Counted from the stretch's first letter, positions 1-13,817 are shown. The stretch is DNA of 60,000 bases from Lingula anatina (GCF_001039355.2 NW_019775765.1:72276-132275); one strand, 5' to 3'. The notes: a model not told the origin generated them from the sequence alone. Made by a program: numbers and translations.

Positions 1-158
1 ATTTAAAATCCAACTGGGATGTTTGTCCCATTTCCATTTAAAGTAGCCCTTGTCCTAACAGACCCTTTCAAGCTGGCTAGATTCATACACCTGACTCTAG
101 CCTTTGTGGTATCAAGTTAGGATGAAGCCTGTGCAGAGCAATAATAGTGAATACTATC

Positions 159-161
159 AAA

Positions 162-200
<39 letters not shown>
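159..200. repeat. (AAAT)n microsatellite
   Basis: About ten tandem AAAT units. The rest of 1-1177 is AT-rich sequence, either downstream of or within the last intron of the PTTG1IP homologue; no coding exon could be supported there. Confidence 0.95.
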
Positions 201-1177
201 GGTAAATTTATTTCTAAACAGAAAGGACACAGTTACCAACAGAGGGATAGGCATCAGAGTGTTATCAACAGCACTTCAAAAACACAAATAAACAGAAGGC
301 TAAAACATGTCAACAACGTGACAAGTGAAAGAGACAGATATAATTCTAAACCATAGGAACTGTATTCTCAAATCTAAAGCATAAACCTCCAAACACAAGA
401 TATAAAATGTGCCTATCAGTTAATTCTGTCAAGGCTTTTATAAATGTGGCACAAATCAAAAAGTGAAAACACTCAATTCTCAAAATACAGTTCCATGGCC
501 ATGAATTTTATGTGCTTTATCTTATGTCACTAATTTGATATCCTACCTCCTTTTTGTAGTCCTGAGTGCAAGGATGAGAGACAAAGGTTCATGTTACTAC
601 ACTGATAGATATATATATTGCATGCTTTACTCTTTTTGCACCCCCTCCCCCCTTTCTTTATCAAACCCCCAATATTTTCATTTGGTTGACAAAAAACCAT
701 CTCATTTTATCCCAATAATTCTAATAATTGTCAATATCTGATCAAGCCAAATGTACAGCATTTCCCTTTCTGAAACAACTAGTATTCTATATTATATCAT
801 TTTTATTGCTATTAAAAATATAACAGCATTAAGAAATGTTTAATATATTTTATTACTGGGCATATGAGATAAAGGTATTGTTACAGATGGACAAAGATGT
901 TACAGAAGGGGGAAAATGCTGTGGAATTATCTATAAGACAACAGCAGTGTACTCAATATCAAATTGTCAAGTTATCTTTACATAGTAAATGCTTCCTATA
1001 CACAAACAGAGCCAGTGCAGTACACAAACATTCAAACTAGTTCCATAACACTGGACAGCGTTTTTTCTCGCTTTCTTTATATCTACTAGGCAGTCCAAAC
1101 ACATGAAAGTCTAAACCAGATATGGGAAAATGAACATGCTAAAAATGGAATAGTTAATAGCCCGTGCAGTTGCTTAC

Positions 1178-4100
1178 CATATTTCTTTCTGATGTCATCA
1201 TATTTGCTCTCCCGCTCTTTGCGCCTGAATAAAAAGAAGACACTATTACAATCCAGTTTCGTTTACTTTTCTGGGATAGCGCTAGCAATTATTTTCGCTT
1301 AGCCATATCATCACATTTTTGTCAATTTGTTATCAAAATGGTTATAATTTGGCGAAAACATGTCAAACCAAGCCCTTTTTCTTTAGCCAATTTCAGTCAG
1401 TTTTAGCATTTGGCTAAATTGGCGAGTGTTAGCGCTACCCCAGCTTTTAATCTTTTCTGGCTTTACACATCAATAAGTTCCCTGCTGTGAATCAGAAACC
1501 AAATGCATGTTTTAAATAAATTTTGAATATTAGTACCAAAATACTTACTTTTCCTGGTGTTTGATCTGTCTTTCTTCCCTCTCCCTTTCATATTTGGCCT
1601 CCATCTTTCTTTCCCTAAAATGTCATTAAGAGCTGATTTTTTTGTACACAAATTTAAATATAAATCTAGAAAGAGTAATGGCCCATTAAATGTCTTTCCT
1701 ATTTTGCATTGCCACGGTGATGTGAATGACAATCAATAGCCTCATTGTTCAGTTTGGTTTTGATATCTAAAAGCATCCCTACTGCAATTCCTGGCATCCT
1801 GTTATGATACTACAGGTATATAAATGTCACTGCAAATTGTTTTTCCCCCCATTTCATCTAGTAACCTTTACGTAACTTCCAAAGCAATATGCTTCATCAA
1901 TTCATTAAGAAACCAACAATCTCAGCTTAAGCGTGTTTTCTGATTGCTAATTCTAAAAAACTTTGAAGTGAAAACAATTATTCTAAGACTTGTTGTACAT
2001 ATTGTCACCAACAATCCGCTCAAGAAGCTTAAACCTATTGCTAACTCATATTTTGTGTGTACAACATTTATTCACTATTATCAATTCCACTCACGACTTG
2101 CTCATTCCTTTCTTTCCTCTACAGCAGCAACAGTAGATGCAGCAGCCACAGGTTATCAAGATGACACCTGCCACAACCGCCATGGCAATGATCAGGGCTT
2201 GGAAATTAACTGAAATGAGACAATATTACCAATAAGTGAGGTAATTGCACTAGAAAGTAATCAGAAGCAATGGGTATTATTAATATCTGAAAACTCTACT
2301 CATTTGGGAGGAAGAACACTTGACAACTTAAAAGATGCTTTTAAGGAATGGTTATTGCATTGGAACTTGTATAAATTTGTATGGAATGCCTCATATAGAT
2401 TTAGTATACAGAGTGCAGGTGAAACAATCCCCAATGCACTGCTGGCAAGGGTCTTGACAGATCTTTGGGCCAATATGGCCTAGTAATCTTTCTTTTAAGT
2501 TAGCAGATAAGTATTAAAATTATCATCATTCTATACATAATTTGGTGTGCAATGAAAAGAAAATAAGATCTGTAACTTTGGAGAGTCATTATAAAGACCA
2601 CTTTTCAATTAACTAGTTAATAGTTACTGCTGAAGTACTTACAAAAATTTTTCTTTGTGCCTTTTTTTTAAATGTGGTTATTAAAATTACCATGTGTCAA
2701 ACAGAGTCGTATATGTATCTAACATTAATACTGATTTTATCATCTCATGTCCACTAAACAATATTTATTATAATTACCCTTATAAATCAACAGAACATAG
2801 CCCTTCACTATCTTGCTTATATTTTTCTCAATATAAAGACATCAATAACAGAAAGGACACTGGTAAATAATCTAATACATCTCCATACTACTTACCAAGG
2901 CAGGTGCCCCACCTGGCATCATTAAGGGGACAATTGGAGTTGGGAAGTCCCATACTCCCTGGGATATACTCTGTACATGACTTGTCCTTGCTGCAGTAAA
3001 GGCACTAGAAAAATGCACAGGATAAAATATTGTAAGAATTCTATAGAAAGAAAAACAACGGCACTATTAATAAAGCAATTAAGTTTTTTTCTTAACGAAA
3101 TTAAATTTGGAGTTGTTACAAATTTGATAGTACAGTAATATTGATACAAGTGATGATTTCATTAGAAACCAAAAAGAGATCAAACATATTTTATAGAGAT
3201 TCTCAATTTCATGTCAATGAATATCTTAGGACTTCTTACCTTTCCTTGTAGAGCTGGGTTAAGGCAGCCAGAGGCATCACAATCCGAACCATTATGCTGA
3301 GCACATCCTGTAACAGAGTCAAATTAACACTAGAGGATGTTCATATTATCATCTTATACTTAATTCGAGACCAACGGACTGGTTTCCACATTCAGCATGT
3401 ATATCATGGATTCCGTTTCATCAAATATAAGAACTGCTATTGTGTAGGATTTCTATACCCAAGAGCCTATAAGAAGTATGTCTTCTTATTCCATTCCTGT
3501 TCCCTTTTGGAATTTTAATTCATCTATGTTTTAGTCTTCTACTCCCTTGCATGTCAAGAGATTTAAAGGTGTACAATGTAAGATTTAACCATAAAATAAT
3601 TGTACTTAACACAATTTCTCAACAGCAAAGGTATTTTACTCCAACAAATCAACCTTTGACTTTTCTTTCAAGGAACTTTTCATTACTCTGTACCAATCTC
3701 AGTACACTTTAATGTCCCTGACCCATGCAAAAGTATTTTTATTTTATTTATTTTTTTTTTCAATTTTTTTAAATCCTTGTCATCTCAATTCCAGCAATGA
3801 TTTCCAGATTCCAATGATATAAAATTGTGTCAAGACTGAAGATGGTTGACATGTGACATGGTTTGGCAGGAGGGGGTACATTTGATTACCCTTCCTACCA
3901 GTACTCCATTGATTCAAGGCATTTCTAGGTTACATTATCACCAGTAAGTATTGCTTGTCTGCAGATAAATTCAAAAAGAAGTGGTTTTACTTTTTTTTTG
4001 TCACTTTCATTTTAACGTGTATCACAGACTTTGGCCAACTGTAACGATTACAATGAAACACATCACATTCAGATGTAAAACTCAACTGGATGCAAAAAAA

Positions 4101-4586
4101 AAAAAAAAAAAATTTTAAGTCTGAAAGCAAAGGACACTTTCACGTGAAGTTGTAAGGTACACATAAGTATGGGGGGAAGTGAAATCACTTTTTTAGTTTA
4201 GAAAAAAGTCGAGTTTTACACCCCCACCCTCTGCGTTATAAATTTTGATTACCAGATTTCACGTGATATTTGCGAAGCTTCAAGTCCAAACCACCCCATT
4301 AAAATACACTACTTTGTACACCAACTAAAATAATTTTCCATCCAAATATAATCGACACTGTGTCGTACATTTAACACTACATTATACAGCACGTTTACTT
4401 ACTTTCTTTCCATGGCAAAGCTGTTGTTCGTGCTGTACTTTGATCAGTCGTAGTACTAGTACCTGCGCGAGTTGAGCCAGTTGTCACTGTTGTGCTTTCT
4501 TTCGAAGATGACGTTGATGTGGTCGACTGAGCCTTCAACAAAGTCAATAACACCACAAAAACAGAGACAAAAAGTATGATCTTCAT
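1178..4586 (-). CDS. PTTG1IP: PTTG1IP (PBF) homologue, small type I membrane protein, 3' end missing
   Basis: Exons in coding order: 4403-4586, 3240-3307, 2896-3004, 2095-2209, 1549-1614, 1178-1224, all with GT/AG borders and matching phases; 196 residues recovered against about 180 in the human protein. Seen: a signal peptide, a Ser/Thr-rich stretch absent from vertebrates, a cysteine-rich extracellular PSI-like segment (CLYCSKDKSC then ARWGTC), one membrane segment beginning VNFQALIIAM and running into a CGCCIYCCCC cluster, and a charged cytoplasmic helix ending KYDDIRKKYG. The RWG-C, VNF-ALII and DIRKKYG motifs are hallmarks of pituitary tumor-transforming gene 1-interacting protein, which in vertebrates binds PTTG1/securin and shuttles between membrane compartments and nucleus. 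The final short exon (expected to carry an N-P-Y-x-R-F type tail) was not found in 1-1177 and probably lies outside the window. Start chosen because signal peptide and phase fit. Confidence 0.9.
1271..1443. mobile_element. 173-bp MITE with CTGGG(A/G)TAGCGCTA ends
   Basis: The left end reads CTGGGATAGCGCTAGCA and the reverse complement of the right end reads CTGGGGTAGCGCTAACA. Both sides are flanked by CTTTT (1266-1270 and 1444-1448), which fits a 5-bp target-site duplication. It lies in the PTTG1IP intron between its fifth and sixth exons. No coding capacity. The transposon superfamily is not identified. Confidence 0.65.
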
Positions 4587-6370
4587 ATTCTATACTTGTC
4601 AAATAACCAATCGATGCACTTTCTATTTTATGAATGGTCCTTTCCAATCTAAAATTAGGCTGTACCGTGATGACAGTAACTTCCTACTTCTAACTTCTTC
4701 ACTTCTTCAGCTCTTTGCTTTGTCAACAGACGTAGACACACGCATGCTATAACGCGACAATAGCTAGTGCGAAATTATATTGTGTATTCTATGACATTCG
4801 TAAAGTTATATTGATGGCAATAGTATACAGTAGAGCAGGTGTGAGGCATTAAGTAAAAAATTCAGATTTGATGCCAAATTGATTGAAGTCTTATTCAGTC
4901 TAAAACTTTACCGTGACGACTGCGTATGGATATATTATACCCAAGTTCAAGGTCTTTTGCGCTGACTAGACGGTCACATCTAACACAATTATCGCAATGT
5001 TGAACGACCTGAACAATGCATTAATAGAGAAATGAATAGGAGATATATAAAGGAAAATGCACCAAAATATTTTTTAAAGTGGGAATATAACTTTATTTTC
5101 TACTTCTGTAAAAACCCAAATAATTTTCATGAACACAGAAACAATTTGGGAAAGATATACAAATTTATTATTACCAATTTCTTGATTATTAGATGCTTCC
5201 ATCCAACACTATTTCCACAATGAATCCATTTAAATATAAACATAATTAAATTACCTGTCGACTTATAAAATATATGTCTACATAATGTAAAACTGCCCTT
5301 AACTAATTGATAACATCAAGAATGTATTACCTGGTAACACGTTTATGATAACAGTCACGTATAAAATCTACAGACAGTCCAACTCAAATGTTCCAAAATT
5401 TCTCAAAAAAAAAACAAACAAACTTTGCTATATTTTTTTCTATATCACAATAAATCACGTTTACATATAATATTCTGAGATGCTAACTCATAATATCTCA
5501 TTTATATGAAAATTATCTAAAATATGATAACAATATCAATATAACAAGAGTACAGTCATATAAACTACCAGTATAAGACATTAACAAAGATATCCTCTTT
5601 TCTTTTTTTTTTTTTTTTTTTTTTTGCAATATTAAAAAAAAAATTGTCAGTTTAACTGAAAGCAAAAAGTTCAGAGTCAGGTAAAATTAAAGCTTCTTTA
5701 AACACTTTTTGTTTCAAAGATACATTTGAAAAAATATTCCTAAACTTAAAAGTTAACACCAATTTAAAATATTCTAATGTTAAATAAGTAAATACAAAAT
5801 GTTAATATGAAAACTGTAAATTGAGTTGAGGTTCATCATAAAAACTAACACAGTGATACAATACAGCATACATACAACAAAGAAAAGAAAGAAAATGAAT
5901 AATTGTTTTCTCAATGAATTAACCCACATCATTCCAATATCAAGAGTGGCTAATAATGTATTTTATTCATCTTCAATATCTTTCTTCAAACACTTTGATC
6001 ACTAAATGGTGCACCTCTTTGAACTGAAGTCTGTGTGTACTGCCTTTGTGTAACAACTGGAGTGGAATGAGATAAATACATTCATATATATATACAGGCA
6101 CTACACAGTTTTACATAACACTGACCACTGACAGTAAAGCACCAGATTCTTTTAAAATCCTTTACTTATCTATTACCAACCAAAATCACTCTCCCCTTTC
6201 CCCTGCATTTGACTTGCATAATCACTAACTGAATAGCGTCCTGCTTAAAACCAAACTCACTCATACAGGCAGATGGACCCCCCCCCCTCCCCAGCATGTC
6301 CTGGGTCCTACTTCACCCAGTTCTGAAGGCAAATAGATTCTACTTTTACCAGTGTGTACACGTGAGTTAG
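4587..6370. other. Intergenic region between PTTG1IP and the TRIM-NHL gene
   Basis: Holds the upstream side of the PTTG1IP homologue (4587 to about 4800) and the downstream side of the TRIM-NHL gene. It is very AT-rich with a poly-T run near 5590-5625. A TTTATT at 5962-5967 (AATAAA on the minus strand) is a possible polyadenylation signal for the TRIM-NHL transcript. No coding region was supported. Confidence 0.6.
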
Positions 6371-6583
6371 AGGGCATTTCCAGAGATTTAGATCGATCTT
6401 ACTAGATCGATCGACCTAACTCCCTGGGGGTTCACGCTAAATTGCAATCAGCAACACAACAGTTAATTACCCCCTTACAGCTTGTAGTAGGTGGGACGGA
6501 CATTTAAGCCGGATTATCTGACTGCAATCTAGTGAGACTCCCCACAGGGATAGATCAATCTAAAGTCTATGGGAATGCGCCCT
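6371..6583. mobile_element. 213-bp MITE, same family as 15471-15746
   Basis: The ends AGGGCATTTCC and, reversed, AGGGCGCATTCCC are inverted, and inversion continues inward through TTTAGAT(C/T)GATCT and TTGCA(A/G)TCAG. It lies about 200 bp downstream of the TRIM-NHL stop, so it may be part of that gene's 3' UTR. A related element sits in the SWEET gene. Confidence 0.6.
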
Positions 6584-6780
6584 AAGTCGAAGCTGCACTA
6601 CATCCAGGATATCTTTCATAATGTTATCTTTGCATTGAATTTTGAATGTTATGTTAAATTGAACGTTGCTCCTTCAATGCTCACATGCAAACAGAAAACA
6701 TGTTAATTGTCTTACCATTTCAGAACAGTTACAGTACCCTTTTCTAGAATCTGTCCCTCTATTGCTATATCAAGTCCAAG

Positions 6781-9700
6781 CTAAAACAACTGAAGTCTAT
6801 GATTTTCCCTATCAGATACCACAACCTGTCCATCAGCCATGACAGCCACACCCTCTATACCTTTCAACTGTCCATCACCACTCCCCCAGCTGCCAAACGA
6901 ACAAAAACTTTGGCCATTACTCCTGAAAACCTGTATTCTATTATTGCCACTATCAGCTACCAGGATAAAGCCCTGATCATCCACAGCTACTCCTCTGGGG
7001 TATTTCATCTGACCAGGGTGGACACCAACAGAGCCAAAGGTCAACAGGTGGTGTCCATAAGTGTCAAATACCTGTACACGATGGTTGCTGCTGTCACTTA
7101 CAATAACCTTATTATCTGGACTGACAGTGATATAATAAGGATTTTCGAACTGGCCATTTTCACTGCCCAAACTGCCAAACTTTCTGACAAAAGTTCCGTC
7201 CAGCTGAAACACCTGTATCCGATGGTTTTCTTTGTCACAGACATAAATGAAGCCCATGTCATCACAGGCCACACCCCATGGATAGCTAAGCTGCCCGTCA
7301 CCATCACCCTCTTCTCCAAATTCCTTAACAAAGTGACCATTTCTGTCTAAGATCTGTATGCGATGGTTATACCTGTCACTAACAATGATCTGTCTCATAC
7401 TGTTCACACAAACCCCAGCTAGAGAGTCAAACTCTCCCTCCCCTTGTCCATAGGAGCCAAACGTCTTCAGAAACCTCCCACGTTTGTCAAATATTTGCAG
7501 CCTGTGATTACTGCTGTCAGCTACAACTATATTCTCATTGTCAGGAAAAATGGCCACACCTCTCGGCCATGTGAACCTATTGGCATCTGTCCCTCGTTGA
7601 CCTATCTTCAAAAGCATCTCTCCTTTACTTTGATACCCATTTCTGGGAGAGGCAATCACAGAACTATCGCTGGTGCTGTAGCGGAATGATATAGCTGCAC
7701 GGTTCACATCCTCCGTCTCCTCAAGAATTTCAAGGATGCTGTCATCCAGTGGAATGTCAAATGTCACAGGGGTTCTGTACCTTCTCGCCTGCGTACCATC
7801 CCTTGGGGACCTCTCATCCGCCTCAGTGGTACCTTGACTAGCATCCTCCAACACAAATGTCCTTTCTCTAATTCTTGTCTCAACTGTACCATTTGGTACA
7901 GAATCTCTGACTGGTTGTGGGCTCTGCCTTGTAATCTGACTGGCTGTCTGGTTTGAAGCTGTTGACCTATTAGTCCTTGGGAAAGTATTTGCTGCTCCCT
8001 GAGTGTTCCTACTAATATCATTCCTTTGTCTATCCCTTGGGATGACATTATTATTCAACTGCCTTGGACTATATGTACTGCTGGCACCCCCTCCCATCAT
8101 ACCTGCAGGCCTATCATCATTACCACTGTATGTATTCCGTGCCCTGTTGAGAAGTCTCTGTGCATTATTTGTGTTCACTGAAGCAGTGGCACTTGGCCTA
8201 CTTAGAGCAGTCTCCAAACCACGGCTCACTAACTGATGATTCTGTCTTGGGGACAACCCATCAACAAGATGGTGACTTCCCACATATAGAGCATACGAGC
8301 CTCTATCTACAGCTCTTGGGGATATCCTGCTGCCTGCAGCATTGGAACCTCCACTAGCCTGACCTGAGTGACCTTGACCTGACTGACCTTGCCCTGAGCT
8401 AACTTGACCTTGATTACCTTGACTTAACCTTGACCCAGTATTAGAATTGCTTGTACTTAATTCAGAATTTGTATTACCATAAGCATGCCTACTACTGGGT
8501 CCATTGGCTGATCTTGTGCTTGTGGCAGAGACTACAAGCTGTCCCAGGTTCATTATGTGAGAATGAAGGGGTTGCGACTGGACCTCTAGCCTCATTTGTC
8601 TCCTGGGGACAGACCCCTCCTGTGTTGCCTCCTGCAGCTGGTCCAAATACTCCTGGCACTGCCTCTTCATGTTGACAAGGTCGAGGTCGGGGACAGCACT
8701 GTTGTCCCTGTTCAGGACATCCTCTGTAGCATCACAGTAGCTGGACAAACTGGCCAGTTCCACTTCCATGTTTTCTTGATGGAGTCGCTGTGATCTAGAC
8801 TCAGCCTGAAGGAAGGTGTCCACCTCACTGTGCAGCATACGCTCTCTGTCTCTGAGGGCTTTGATCTGAAGTTCTATCACCTGGTCAGAGAAATAAAACA
8901 ATACTGATATATGTGAAATCTATATAGTGGAAATCATTTGTTTTTAATTTAATTTGCAAATTTTTCATGTAAAAGAATTTTTTTAACTAGAATTTCACAA
9001 ACTTTCATGGCAACAATACTTGTACATTTAAAGTATTGGTCACTATCTTAATGAAAAACCTTTAAAAATAATAATAAAGGCAAATAAAACAGTGGTAAAA
9101 ATGCTACTTTAAAATATTCCTTTTAGTACCTGAGTTACTTCAGACTTGAGGGCATCAGCCCTCTGTTGAATATGAGTGGTGGTCTGCTCCACCCTACCAA
9201 TGCAATCAGAGAGCTTGGGTACACCACGTCGCATTTGGTTAACGAGGCGTCCCACCTCATGTTTCAGCTGATTGACATGTGACCTTTGACAGTTGCCGCA
9301 GACTTGCTTGTTACAGTGAGCGCACCTAACTAGAGCTTCTGCAGCCTCTGTTTCACAAACCTAAATTTTGAAAACACCATAGACTCTGCCTTTAACTTTA
9401 CAGTTTTCATGCATTTGAATTATATAATAAAATAAATCAAAATACAATTTACAGTGCGAAGTAATTGTCATAGATCCATATTTAATATATGATTTTATTT
9501 TTTCTAACACATTTCAAAATTATTAAAGACGTATTCTAATGAAAAATAAACAATAATTAATGACCAATTTCTTTCAAATTGTGAAAATGAAATAAAACTA
9601 AATACAGTACCCGTTTAACCTACCTGACAACTAGAAGAAGAGGTCCTCGTTTGTTGGTTCCCATTTCTAGCAATATCAAGGAAGCTTAAAATGAACCTAT

Positions 9701-9923
9701 TATTGGGCAGAGATCTGACTCCACTTAATGGTAGAAAATGTTCAGATCGACACTCTGGGCATTTCAGCACCCTGGACCCAGCTGTCAGCAATCCCTCCAG
9801 ACATGGAGACTCACAGAAGGTATGCTGGCATGGAAGAAGTTTGGGATTGCGGAAGCGGTCCAGACAGATAGCACATTTGAGCAGTTCGTCGATCTGCTCT
9901 GCAGAATACGGAACATCACTCAT
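6781..9923 (-). CDS. RING/B-box/NHL-repeat protein, probable E3 ubiquitin ligase (nhl-1/thin type)
   Basis: Exons 9624-9923, 9130-9360 and 6781-8880, all phase 0; 876 residues. Seen: RING finger with C17-x2-C20, C32-x-H34-x2-C37-x3-C41 and C55-x2-C58; a B-box (CQVC, then CAHC, CGNC and two His) whose first cysteines lie across the first intron; an alpha-helical coiled-coil region; a long Ser/Gln/Gly/Asn-rich, presumably disordered linker with GQ-rich runs; and six NHL repeats filling residues about 600-876, the first five each 47 residues long, with NHR(I/L/V)Q motifs. Known: TRIM-NHL proteins are ubiquitin ligases and/or RNA- or protein-binding regulators whose NHL propeller binds the target. 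The opening SAEQIDELLKCAICLDRF and the x3 spacing in the RING recall C. elegans nhl-1 and fly thin/TRIM32. Orthology within TRIM-NHL was not tested. It is head-to-head with the SWEET gene. Confidence 0.92.
8881..9129 (-). other. Intron 2 of the TRIM-NHL gene
   Basis: AT-rich intron with a donor reading GTACTA and an acceptor reading CTGACCAG. Intron 1 occupies 9361-9623. Neither contains other recognisable features. Confidence 0.85.
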
Positions 9924-11069
9924 TTTATGTTCTTGTGTTGTTCATTTACATTGTACCAGTGTTTAGTAAATGTTCACATCTTCTGTATGCTGTGGGTTCT
10001 AGACATACATAGTTTGTTTATTTGTTGTTCTTAGAATATGCAATACCATTCATTTGAATAGCAGGAATAATTGGGGTGGGAATAATTTAAAGAAAAACAA
10101 ATTGACACCTGTTTGCCTGGAACCATTGTGGGAGGAATTATGCTCCATAAACTTACAGAGCACACAGGGGGCCAAAGTAATTAATGGTTTGAGTCATTAT
10201 AATCGCTCAATCAAACATGGTGATATGTATTCATCTTCCTTCACTATGACTGGATACATGTACTAGTATGCCCCATGCTGTCATCCATATTGTAAGCATA
10301 CATGAATTCCTCAGTGCCAACTGCTGGCCATCTGTGTCCCTATGTAGATTACATAGTTATTTTGTTAAACGACTGATGTGTGGCTCCCTGAAGAAAAAAA
10401 AATGAATCATTACATCAAAATTTATGACCGTTTGTACATACATGTACATACATGTAAGTTGACATTACAAAGTAATATATATCAGATAATAACGAACAAT
10501 CACGCGTTTGCCATTTTAGTTTTATTTATATTTCTATGCATGCTACGTTAGCACATAAAGAACACATTAAAAAAACCTAAACAAGTGTGCTAGCGCATGC
10601 ATTTTCGTGTTATTAGCGAATGCAAATATGTTTACGGTTCCTAGGCTACAGTCTATTTGAAATGCTGTCCGCCCTAGTGCGAAAAAAGTACATATTATTA
10701 TTACGACAGCAGACGAATAGCATGAAAGTTCACTTGTGTTTTGCATAATTAAACTTGTACTCTCAATCACAGAAATTACTTAGGTTGATATTTTCGCTCA
10801 CATTTATTCACCGGAATGTCTGATGTTTACATATGCTCTCCGTGCGCAGGTACTTCATTGTCGTAAACTTTTGACCACATAGTTAACACGTTTTCCTGTG
10901 AAAACAGACAAAATACAATATGCAAAGAAGTAAAATAATTTAAACAAGTAAAATCAATCACTTTAGTTGCTGTAGTAATAATTTCAAGGTATGTTACAGT
11001 GGTGTTGTTTTTGCGACATTAACCAGATAAACACAACATCACTTCCGGAAGCGTGGCAGAACTGGAGAA
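9924..11069. promoter_or_regulatory. Shared upstream region of TRIM-NHL (minus) and SWEET (plus)
   Basis: The two start codons diverge across about 1.15 kb. The sequence becomes less AT-rich towards the SWEET side, and an ETS-like CACTTCCGGAAG motif (around 11040-11050) lies about 20 bases before the SWEET ATG. Transcription starts are not visible directly. Non-coding 5' exons of the TRIM-NHL gene may lie here. No other coding region was supported. Confidence 0.5.
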
Positions 11070-13817
11070 ATGGTGAGTTTTACAATATTGTGCTGCAATT
11101 ATTCATTCATTCATAGGATTGTAAAATTTTAGTCATATTTTCATGTAATACTTATCATGCCCTTCAACGTTTACAAATCGTAACCTGGATTAGACTGAGA
11201 ACTTGATTGCCGGATAACTTTGGAACCGCTGTCAGTGTCACTGTCCAGAGCTAATTTTGTGCACTGCGTACAGCATACTTATACCCTGCTGCAGTACTAG
11301 CACTACGTTCGATATGGAGACGTACCCATGATATCATAAAGTCTGATTAAACAGATTTTAAAAATACATGTTTTAACCGCATAATTGTGGCACGAAACAT
11401 ATTGTGACCTTTAAACGCCCATTAATGTCGTATTATTAATTTATATCATACAATTTAACGAATAATTATTTCATGTAAACATTCATTAAATTTGTTCTTT
11501 AATTATTAATATTTTATTTTATCATCAGTTTTCTTATAAATATAACTTGTCACTGTATGTAGTGGATTTTGATTATCCTCAATAACACATTTCACATTTC
11601 TGTCTGAGAAATATTGTTAAAATAATGATAAGCAACCACTCTTACATGTATAACATGTGTCAAGTCTGCATTGTTGTTAATATTAATAATTATTAATATG
11701 TAATGTAGGATGCTGGTGTACAAATTATTGGATTTAAGTACCTAGTTTTGGTCTCTTCTTTACACCTGTTATGAACAATCTGCCGAATACATAATAATAT
11801 TATATATTTATTGTTTTATGTGTTGTAAATAGGCCTACTTGAAAAAATGTTTATCACAAGACGTAATGAATATATGGAAGTTGTATCCCCTCTTCTCACT
11901 TGCCTGTAACTTGGTTTCAGGAGTTTCAGATTTAAGTAGAAAAGAAAATATTCTGTAGACATTAATTAATTGATTGTGAAATCTTAACCTCAGTGAAAAA
12001 TGCTGTCTAACAACATATTCAGAAAAGTAATTGCCTGTATCAAAATTGCATGCATGCTTTTGTTTATCATTGTTTGAGAAAGCAGGACAAATGTTCAAAA
12101 TAAATTGTCTTGTTAATTCCTCACTTTATAAAGCTAAGGGAGGTCCATTTAGTTTGGGACTCTCTACTATTGTAAGTTTTACTGGCAAGTGGTGAATATA
12201 ATATAACATATTTATAACATACTAGTATAGTATTTGTCCATAAAAATTGTGGTCTTTTACAATCATCTTTTTAGCATCTACTCAACATGCACAAAAGGTT
12301 AACATAAAATTGTGATGCAGTTTTATCTGGTATTTGTAAACATAGCACAGTATTGGCTATTGCACACATATTAGAGTAAATATTATAAGAAACACCATAT
12401 GGTAGAGTTGATTTAAGAATTTATGTGATATAAGAGGATTTATATAGAACAAGGTGAAGTGCACTTGATCTCACAGACTTTGGCCTGAATTATTTTTGAT
12501 AATGCAAATATATTTCACTTGTATTTGAAAAAGAAAAAGAGCCTTCAAAGTTAATTTAATTTATCTTTCATGTGGTGAAAGCCTTTATCAAAGATATGTG
12601 TTATCTGGGGATGAATTCCATTTCAGTCATCAATGTCTTTAATATTTTGTCATGTGATGTGTCCAGGTGTTATATAACTTCCCTGCCCCAGGGCCAAAAG
12701 TATCCCTCCCCCTAGTACTATCTCCCACCCCTTTCTGAAAACCCTCAACTCGGCATTAACATTTTCTGTGAAATTAGTTCCAATATAGTAATTTACTACA
12801 ATATCTTTGTTTAAACGTCATTGTTGGAATTATAAACATTAACATTTTTAAAAAGATTTTTTTAATTACAAGTAGTCATTAAAGAATGTCATCTGTTGAA
12901 TACTTCACTTGAGAAATACATTTTTAATAACTTTTTAACCCCAAAACTAATATGGTTATTGTGGTTACATGTGGTAAGGAAATATGGCAATCAGAATTTT
13001 TCTTAAAACCACTACACACTTATATCTGTGTGAACATGGAGCACGTGTCAGCTAAGAGGACATTGGCCAATATTCCAGTTATGAAAACAGATAAAAGAAA
13101 AAAGTGCATCCCATTTTAACAGACAAAAGAGAAGTGACCAGAAATTCTGCACAGGCTTCTGTGGGCCATTGTGACCTACAAAACTCCCACCCNNNNNNNN
13201 NNNNNNNNNNNNNNNNNNNNNNNNNNNNNNNNNNNNNNNNNNNNNNNNNNNNNNNNNNNNNNNNNNNNNNNNNNNNNNNNNNNNNNNNNNNNNNNNNNNN
13301 NNNNNNNNNNNNNNNNNNNNNNNNNNNNNNNNNNNNNNNNNNNNNNNNNNNNNNNNNNNNNNNNNNNNNNNNNNNNNNNNNNNNNNNNNNNNNNNNNNNN
13401 NNNNNNNNNNNNNNNNNNNNNNNNNNNNNNNNNNNNNNNNNNNNNNNNNNNNNNNNNNNNNNNNNNNNNNNNNNNNNNNNNNNNNNNNNNNNNNNNNNNN
13501 NNNNNNNNNNNNNNNNNNNNNNNNNNNNNNNNNNNNNNNNNNNNNNNNNNNNNNNNNNNNNNNNNNNNNNNNNNNNNNNNNNNNNNNNNNNNNNNNNNNN
13601 NNNNNNNNNNNNNNNNNNNNNNNNNNNNNNNNNNNNNNNNNNNNNNNNNNNNNNNNNNNNNNNNNNNNNNNNNNNNNNNNNNNNNNNNNNNNNNNNNNNN
13701 NNNNNNNNNNNNNNNNNNNNNNNNNNNNNNNNNNNNNNNNNNNNNNNNNNNNNNNNNNNNNNNNNNNNNNNNAAAACTTCCCCCCGGCTCTTGTGGGGCC
13801 CTTTTGCCCACAAAACC

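Noticed and set aside
1-1177. Search for the last coding exon of the PTTG1IP homologue.
   Set aside because: No segment with a good acceptor, correct phase and an NPY-x-RF-like tail was seen; the exon was not called.
6799-7350. 183-codon plus-strand frame opposite the NHL repeats.
   Set aside because: Antisense shadow of a repetitive protein-coding region; the minus strand carries the clear domains.
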